Assembly (NCBI GenBank): GCA_947380605.1 | Contig: CANCRO010000004.1 | Span: forward strand, 1-58,487 | Direction of reading: 5' to 3' | Origin: Chitinophagaceae bacterium | GTDB taxonomy: Bacteria > Bacteroidota > Bacteroidia > Chitinophagales > Chitinophagaceae | DNA length: 58,487 nucleotides | In this document: positions 53,806 through 58,487 of the stretch, in pieces | Position numbering within the stretch: position 1 is the stretch's first letter | How the letters are laid out: every line of letters begins with the position of its first letter | Program-made: the position numbers and the translations under genes | The notes under the pieces: generated by a model | Databases searched by the model: none | The model's input: only the letters and a program-made list of their open reading frames with translations | What the model was told of the DNA's origin: nothing

Positions 53806-53873
53806 GTAGAGAATTGATTTCAAAATTATTGACAAACAAATTACCTCATATCATGACGATACAAAATAATAAA

Positions 53874-55208
53874 ATGAAAATACCTTTATTGGCTTTATTA
53901 CTATTTTCTATTTTAGGAGGAGGCTGCAATATATTTAATGGAAAAACAAAAGGTAGTCAAGTAATTGAACCTCCAGTAGTGGCTGCAGATATACCTTTCA
54001 ATGAATACCTTATTTATAATGATAGCAGCAGAACAATCAAGCTATCAACAGGCACTGTTATAAATATTCAACAAAATATATTTGAAAGGGAAGATGGTAA
54101 ACCCCTCGAAGGGCAGATTACTCTTAAGGTTCGTGAATTCCATAGTGCATATGATATTCTGCGTTCAGGTATACCAATGAGTATTAATGATAGTCAAACG
54201 AATTTTTTACAATCGGCAGGAATGATTGAGTTAAGGGCTAACGATAATGGTAATACATTAAAGGTTAAGGAAGGTAAACAAATTGAAATTGCTTTGGCAG
54301 GGTACAATTTATCTAATGGCTATGATTTATATTATACTCCTGATGGAAGTTTTTGGTCACAGACAGGACGATTTGTTTCTGATAGTAATTATCAAAGAAA
54401 CAATAGAATAAAAGAACTTTCAATTATACCTAAGGTACCAAGTGATACAGTTGACATGGGCAAAGACTTTATTTTTTCTTTGAAAGCAGACTTAACCGAA
54501 GTTCCTTATTTAAAACCATTTTCTAATTTGCAATGGCGTGTTTCAAAAAAAGACATGAGTCCAAAAGTAATTGAGGCAATAAGAATGATTTGGGATGAAG
54601 TTTCTATAAGTCAAATTAAAGGCAATAAGCTAGAAAATGAGTTAGTATTCAAAAGAAAACAGTCTGATACTTCAGGTAATCAAACTGTTCAGCAATTAGT
54701 AGTTAAGGCAAGTCCTATTGTCGGCGGAAAAAATAAAAGGGAGGATAGAAAATTATTTGCTGAACAAATGGATCAGTATAAAAATACCCTTGCGAAAATA
54801 GAAGAAGAGAAATCTAGACTAGCTAAGGAAGCAGACATGCTTAATTCATTCAAGATTTCAAAAATGGGCATTTGGAATATCGATAAGATTATGAAACGAG
54901 ACGACTTCATTTTAGTAAATGCATCTTTCGATTTTGAAAAGGAAATTAATCGTGATATTAATAAATTGAAAGTCTTTGTGATTTACGAGGATGATAATTC
55001 TGTAATTCCTTATACCACTGTCCAATGGAATAAAATTGGCTTTAAGTTAAATTCAAAAGTAAGTTTGGTAGTAGTCTTACCCAAAAATGAAATTGCAGTG
55101 ATTTCATCGGACGAACTTCAACGGCAATTGAGAGTACCCTCTCGTTCAATTTTATTTGCTACAAAACGAGTAAGTGGAATTGATTATTTACAGAAGATTA
55201 AAATGTAA
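53874..55208 (+). CDS. Lipoprotein with long helical C-terminal region
   Basis: ATG 53874 gives MKIPLLALLLFSILGGGC, a perfect lipoprotein signal; alternative starts at 53853 and TTG 53814 lie upstream. The mature part is beta-rich at first (FNEYLIYNDSSRTIKLSTGT, IQQNIFEREDGKPLEGQITL, typical of carboxypeptidase-regulatory or surface-ligand folds). It then has a coiled coil (MDQYKNTLAKIEEEKSRLAK) and a C-terminal beta part. Function unknown. It starts about 70 bp after the propeller gene, probably in one operon with it. Confidence 0.6.
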   Translation: MKIPLLALLLFSILGGGCNIFNGKTKGSQVIEPPVVAADIPFNEYLIYNDSSRTIKLSTGTVINIQQNIFEREDGKPLEGQITLKVREFHSAYDILRSGIPMSINDSQTNFLQSAGMIELRANDNGNTLKVKEGKQIEIALAGYNLSNGYDLYYTPDGSFWSQTGRFVSDSNYQRNNRIKELSIIPKVPSDTVDMGKDFIFSLKADLTEVPYLKPFSNLQWRVSKKDMSPKVIEAIRMIWDEVSISQIKGNKLENELVFKRKQSDTSGNQTVQQLVVKASPIVGGKNKREDRKLFAEQMDQYKNTLAKIEEEKSRLAKEADMLNSFKISKMGIWNIDKIMKRDDFILVNASFDFEKEINRDINKLKVFVIYEDDNSVIPYTTVQWNKIGFKLNSKVSLVVVLPKNEIAVISSDELQRQLRVPSRSILFATKRVSGIDYLQKIKM

Positions 55209-55314
55209 AATTGGTTATAAATAAATCATTCAAATACTTTTTTACATTCATTTATTTTGCTTTATTTTTTGTCAATTTTTCTTTTTATTAAATAGCATTT
55301 TTATTTAACTCTAT

Positions 55315-55962
55315 ATGAAAAAAGTTTTTATTCTATTAATGCTTTCAGTGGGCTTTATATTTGTTTTTGCTAAAAAAAACTATTTAAATCGAAGTTTTAA
55401 ATTCACTATGACTAAATCTGTGAATTGTAAAAATTGCGAAATTAATTTTAATGAAAGAAATTCAATTCATATACTGGCTACAAAAAAAAGCAGCTTACAC
55501 AGTCCTATTAAAAAAGAGATAGGAATAAGAAAATTTTTAAAAAACAAAAGCCTTATACAATTGAAAGAAGGGCAAGGTTATATAATTGATAAAATGCCAT
55601 ACTCCTACCCCTATTTGACTGCTAAAACTATTTCATTTATAGATGAACTAGGAATGGAATTTAAAACTGCCTGTGAATTATCCCATTTACCCTGTAGGCC
55701 TTTTATTATTACTAGTGCATTGCGTACAAAAGAAACAGCAAATAAATTAAAACAAATAAATTCAAATGCTAAAACGGAGAGTACCCATTTGTATGGGTGC
55801 ACATTTGATATTGCATGGTCAAGGTTTGGCCATGGCAATAACCCAGACCAAGAAATGTTGGATATATTAATACCCTGTTTAAAAAATATGCAGAATAAAA
55901 GGAAATGCAGAATTAAGTTTGAAAGGAATCAAGCATGTTTTCATATTACTGCACTACAATAA
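55315..55962 (+). CDS. DUF5715 / M15-like peptidase, exported
   Basis: A signal peptide (MKKVFILLMLSVGFIFVFA) precedes the domain. RPFIITSALRTKETANKL, then STHLYGCTFDIAW (H and D of an SxHxxGxAxD-like motif) and ACFHITAL (final His) match the zinc site of the M15 / D-Ala-D-Ala carboxypeptidase-like fold in the DUF5715 family. Likely a periplasmic peptidoglycan-acting enzyme. It precedes the archaemetzincin-like and L,D-transpeptidase genes on the same strand. Confidence 0.75.
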   Translation: MKKVFILLMLSVGFIFVFAKKNYLNRSFKFTMTKSVNCKNCEINFNERNSIHILATKKSSLHSPIKKEIGIRKFLKNKSLIQLKEGQGYIIDKMPYSYPYLTAKTISFIDELGMEFKTACELSHLPCRPFIITSALRTKETANKLKQINSNAKTESTHLYGCTFDIAWSRFGHGNNPDQEMLDILIPCLKNMQNKRKCRIKFERNQACFHITALQ

Positions 55963-56008
55963 CAATGGATTTAAAAATTATTTTTAACAAAGTTGTAAAT
56001 AAAATAAG

Positions 56009-56680
56009 TTGAAGACCCTTCTTTTGGCAATTGTGCAATTAATTTATTTATTGTCCTGTCAGCAAAATAAAATAAAGCAACCTTCAAGGACTATAAGAGA
56101 GGAAAAAGGAGAGGGTAATTTGGGTGCCATACATATTATACCATTGGGAAAAGTTAGAAAAGATTTGATAGAGGATGTAATTGATGGTTTACAGAGCTTT
56201 TATCATCAGGAAATAATTGTAGAAAGTACTGCTTTATTGACGGAAGACTTATTAGCACCTAGTAGAACAAGATATAATGCGAATGAAATATTAAATAAAT
56301 TTAATTCGACAAAGAATATTTTAATTATTACAGAAAAGGATATCTCTACATTTAAAGGAGTAAAGCAACCTGAAAAATTTTACAATGCCCCAGTAAAAGG
56401 AATAACTAAGGAATGGGGGATTTTTGGACTTGGTTTGCGGCCAGGAAATGTTTGTGTCATATCTGCATTTGAAAAACGACTAGGTAAAAATTCAACACCT
56501 AAATTACTTAAAGAACGCCTGCAAAAAATAGCTATTCACGAATTGGGGCATAACAAAGGGCTAGAGCATTGCAATAAAAATACAGAATGCTTAATGCATG
56601 CTGCTGATGGATCCATTAAACAGGTTGACAATGAAAAACTATTTTTTTGTGAAGACTGTAGAAAAATATTAGGTATATAA
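56009..56680 (+). CDS. Archaemetzincin-like lipoprotein
   Basis: Start TTG 56009: a stop lies three codons upstream in frame and a lipoprotein signal (LLLAIVQLIYLLSC, lipobox LLSC) begins at once. The C-terminal zinc motif HELGHNKGLEHC then CLM, 17 residues and CEDC matches the archaemetzincin signature (HExxHxxGxxHC...CxM-x17-CxxC). It differs by one extra residue between the first two cysteines. Archaemetzincins are zinc peptidases of uncertain physiological role and are usually cytosolic; a lipid-anchored exported form is unusual. The stop overlaps the next ORF's upstream ATG. Confidence 0.8.
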   Translation: MKTLLLAIVQLIYLLSCQQNKIKQPSRTIREEKGEGNLGAIHIIPLGKVRKDLIEDVIDGLQSFYHQEIIVESTALLTEDLLAPSRTRYNANEILNKFNSTKNILIITEKDISTFKGVKQPEKFYNAPVKGITKEWGIFGLGLRPGNVCVISAFEKRLGKNSTPKLLKERLQKIAIHELGHNKGLEHCNKNTECLMHAADGSIKQVDNEKLFFCEDCRKILGI

Positions 56681-56727
56681 TGCCTGTAAAAATGTATTAT
56701 TCTTTAATATATATTATGTCCTCTATA

Positions 56728-57258
56728 ATGAAAAAAATAATTGTTTTAATAGCACTACCTCTTTTCTTGCAATCTTTTACTATTATGGGATCTGATAGTG
56801 ATATTATTCAGCTAGCCCATAAAATACAAGAAAAATATAAGGTTCCTAATAAGAGATATGTTACTATTATTGATTATAGCAAATCAATAGCAAGTACTCG
56901 ACTCTACCTTGTAGATATGGGAAAAAACCAAATTGTTATGAGGTCCACTGTAGCCCATGCTTTGAATTCTGGCTTAGTTTACCCCACTAAATTTAGTAAT
57001 AATAAGGGGAGTAATAAGTCTTGCTTGGGAGCTTTTAAAACTATGCAAACCTATTATGGTAAATATGGGTACTCTTTACAAATAGACGGCTTAGATAATG
57101 GTTTAAATTCTAATTCTTTAGGGAGAAATATAGTTTTTCATTCTAATAAAAAAATGAAGTTTAAATGGACTTTAGGGTGCTTTGCAACTCCAGAAGAGAT
57201 CAATCAAAAGCTGATTGACAAAATAAAAGGCGGTACACTTGTGTACGCGTTTAGGTAA
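56728..57258 (+). CDS. Murein L,D-transpeptidase (YkuD_2-like), exported
   Basis: ATG 56728 starts a signal peptide (MKKIIVLIALPLFLQSF); an in-frame ATG at 56680 overlapping the previous stop would extend it by 16 residues. Motifs: RYVTIIDYSKSIASTRLYLV, then NIVFHSN with the His and TLGCFATPEE with the catalytic Cys. L,D-transpeptidases of this family form 3-3 peptidoglycan cross-links or attach proteins to the wall. Length (176 residues) is typical. It is probably co-transcribed with the archaemetzincin-like lipoprotein. Confidence 0.85.
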   Translation: MKKIIVLIALPLFLQSFTIMGSDSDIIQLAHKIQEKYKVPNKRYVTIIDYSKSIASTRLYLVDMGKNQIVMRSTVAHALNSGLVYPTKFSNNKGSNKSCLGAFKTMQTYYGKYGYSLQIDGLDNGLNSNSLGRNIVFHSNKKMKFKWTLGCFATPEEINQKLIDKIKGGTLVYAFR

Positions 57259-57362
57259 TTATATTTTATAAAAAAGATTTAAAATTTATAAGATGATACT
57301 TGTTACATTTTTTATATGAAAGTATTACTTTGTTATTAATAATTAGATAAAGCTTGATTCTG

Positions 57363-57620
57363 CTATTGTTTTGAATCGATATCAATTTTTCTATTTTTGA
57401 AATGATTGTGTAATGCTATTCCCCCACCTAATACTAACAAAATTGTAAGTAAATTTTTTAAGAATTTATTTTGATTTTTAAGTTTTGTTTCACCTTGAGG
57501 GTCCTCATTTCCTCTATCTGGTTCAGGATTTGAATTAGGCGAAGTCGAGGTTTCATTTACTGGGCTTGCAGATTTCATAGCTTCTTCGAATCCATTGTCA
57601 TTAAATAATTGGCTACTCAT
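57363..57620 (-). CDS. Small single-span membrane protein
   Basis: 85 residues. A polar N-terminus rich in S, N, P and E (ASPVNETSTSPNSNPEPDRG) is followed by a membrane helix (LLTILLVLGGGIALHNHF) and a short charged tail. The layout resembles small tail-anchored or lysis-type proteins; no family is recognised. It overlaps the preceding gene's stop by 4 bp (ATGA-type coupling), so it is the last gene of a three-gene minus-strand operon. Confidence 0.55.
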   Translation of the reverse strand: MSSQLFNDNGFEEAMKSASPVNETSTSPNSNPEPDRGNEDPQGETKLKNQNKFLKNLLTILLVLGGGIALHNHFKNRKIDIDSKQ

Positions 57621-57967
57621 AATTTATATAATTTTATATAGTTATTTTCTAGTCTTGAGTATCCATAGGAACCAACGAATCGAACGTTCTGTCCTTCGAT
57701 TTCTTTGAAGGAGGTAACTAGTGCCCAATTTATTTTTTCTGCTTTAAGAATATTAGGATTTAATGGTTGATCCCCATAGTGGTTGTAAAAATTTCGAAAA
57801 ATTGATTCTGTGCATTTAATTTCTTTTAGTAATTCCTTCAATGCTCCATAGTTTTCTTTGGATCTTTCTCTTTTTTCTAATTCATAGCACTCTTGATCAC
57901 AATAGCGACGGTTGCCATTTTTATATGTAGATATTATTTGTTTGCAAAATCGATAATTACATACCAT
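57617..57967 (-). CDS. Zinc-ribbon-like small protein
   Basis: 116 residues. MVCNYRFCKQIIS, then RRYCDQECYELEK, gives two cysteine pairs of a zinc finger like those on excision or mobilisation accessory proteins. The rest is helical (GALKELLKEIKCTESIFRNF) with an aromatic C-terminus. No enzymatic motif. It overlaps the upstream HTH gene by 11 bp and the downstream membrane protein by 4 bp, so all three form one tight operon. Confidence 0.6.
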   Translation of the reverse strand: MVCNYRFCKQIISTYKNGNRRYCDQECYELEKRERSKENYGALKELLKEIKCTESIFRNFYNHYGDQPLNPNILKAEKINWALVTSFKEIEGQNVRFVGSYGYSRLENNYIKLYKL

Positions 57968-58325
57968 TGGATTTTATTTTTAAATTTTCAAAAATGGGGA
58001 TAACTGGATTGCGCTTCACATAAGCTAGTACGTCACAGAGTAGGTAGTAAATTTTTGCTCTTCGTATCCCTTTGTGAGATGTTGTTTTTAGTTCCTTAAG
58101 TCTTGTTTTCTTTACTTTAGGAGTATCGTCGGAAGTATAGTATTTGATTTTTCGATCTGATCTAAGTTGAGCAAGTTTTCTTTTAGAAATATTAAGGATT
58201 CGCATTACTTCTAAATCGTCAAGTATCACATTCTCTGGTGGCAATGATATCCTTTCGATACGCTCTTCGAAATCTTTCAATAAGCTTTTAAGTTCTGGGA
58301 ATCTTTCTGTATAATCGTATTTCAT
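57957..58325 (-). CDS. HTH DNA-binding protein (excisionase/HTH_17-like)
   Basis: 122 residues. VILDDLEVMRILNISKRKLA then QLRSDRKIKYY, ending in KIYYLLCDVLAYVKRN, is the winged-helix pattern of helix-turn-helix domain 17 (excisionase-like) proteins. In Bacteroidota these commonly sit beside integrative or conjugative elements. First gene of the minus-strand operon. A minus-strand TATTTTTG box (58357-58364) upstream could be its -7 element. Confidence 0.75.
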   Translation of the reverse strand: MKYDYTERFPELKSLLKDFEERIERISLPPENVILDDLEVMRILNISKRKLAQLRSDRKIKYYTSDDTPKVKKTRLKELKTTSHKGIRRAKIYYLLCDVLAYVKRNPVIPIFENLKIKSNGM

Positions 58326-58399
58326 ATTTTCCTTTTTTAAAAAATAATTTAAAAAGCAAAAATATTTTCATACAGCGTATTAACTATGATTTTAAAGCA

Positions 58400-58430
58400 A
58401 AATCGGGCCGCAGAGTCTGCGGCCCGATTT
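58400..58430 (-). terminator. Strong intrinsic terminator
   Basis: AAATCGGGCCGCAG (58400-58413) and CTGCGGCCCGATTT (58417-58430) form a perfect 14-bp GC-rich stem with a 3-nt loop. It lies 3' of the minus-strand gene ending at 58452, whose transcript it should end. A T-run on the plus side (after 58430) makes it usable in both directions. Confidence 0.8.
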
Positions 58431-58451
58431 ATATCGATTTTTTTGGCATCA

Positions 58452-58487
58452 TTATTTATTTTTAATATCGCCAGCTTCAAATGCATG
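58452..58487 (-). CDS. C-terminal end of a gene running off the window
   Basis: The minus strand at the window edge reads HAFEAGDIKNK followed by TAA (58452-58454), 22 nt before the strong terminator. The short acidic and lysine-rich tail next to a terminator is the typical look of a gene end. The product cannot be identified from 11 residues. Confidence 0.5.
   Translation of the reverse strand, partial: HAFEAGDIKNK

Noticed and set aside
1..58487. tRNA, rRNA, CRISPR array or transposase genes
   Set aside because: I looked for T-loop motifs, regularly spaced direct repeats and transposase or integrase motifs and saw none; absence is by eye only.

Overview
The window is low-GC DNA (roughly one third G+C by eye) with no Shine-Dalgarno pattern ahead of most genes. 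At several genes it has promoter boxes of the form TAnnTTTG, in one case with TTTG about 18 nt upstream, which is the Bacteroidota housekeeping signal. With the OmpA-like, lipoprotein, DUF1566 and DUF5715 families present, this points to a Bacteroidota chromosome, perhaps Chitinophagaceae or a relative; the lower rank is inference. I found no tRNA, rRNA, transposase, integrase or CRISPR array. All homology statements come from reading motifs, not from database searches.

Layout. 0-11.4 kb: an OmpA-like protein, a DUF2130 protein and a complete recD-recC-recB operon. 11.4-15.4 kb: two small unknown genes, a cluster of strong inverted repeats and a 567-residue unknown protein. 15.7-24.9 kb: a set of GC-richer genes around a WYL regulator. 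Four of them share a composite promoter (CCTCCAAT, 7 nt, GGTCT, 7 nt, TAnnTTTG-like). A low-GC restriction-modification island sits inside this set, with a beta-class methyltransferase, a PD-(D/E)XK nuclease, an XRE controller and a cysteine-rich partner. 25-29.4 kb: small accessory genes, some broken, including a stand-alone EcoRII-N/B3-like protein and tiny ORFs.

29.4-40.0 kb is the most striking part. A GC-rich element closed by a 9-bp stem is followed directly by a reverse transcriptase. A second complete RecD-RecC-RecB set and an unknown 257-residue protein follow in one tight operon (gaps of 29, 2, 6 and 5 nt). All helicase and nuclease motifs of this second RecBCD are present. I know of no described system with this composition, so it is the leading candidate for an undescribed, probably anti-phage, system.

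40-46 kb: DUF4116-like, membrane, TPR and secreted proteins, then a DUF1566 protein whose C-terminus has the codon signature of a diversity-generating-retroelement variable region, an M23 peptidase and a possible HsdS-like protein. 46.2-51.4 kb: a long same-strand gene string behind a textbook Bacteroidota promoter and a short leader ORF/hairpin. It encodes a possible caspase-like protein, a repeat protein, a membrane metalloprotease and a DnaB-like ATPase. 51.5-57.3 kb: exported proteins, namely a beta-propeller, lipoproteins, a DUF5715/M15-like protein, an archaemetzincin-like lipoprotein and an L,D-transpeptidase. 57.4-58.5 kb: a minus-strand operon (HTH, zinc ribbon, membrane protein), a strong terminator, and the tail of another minus-strand gene.
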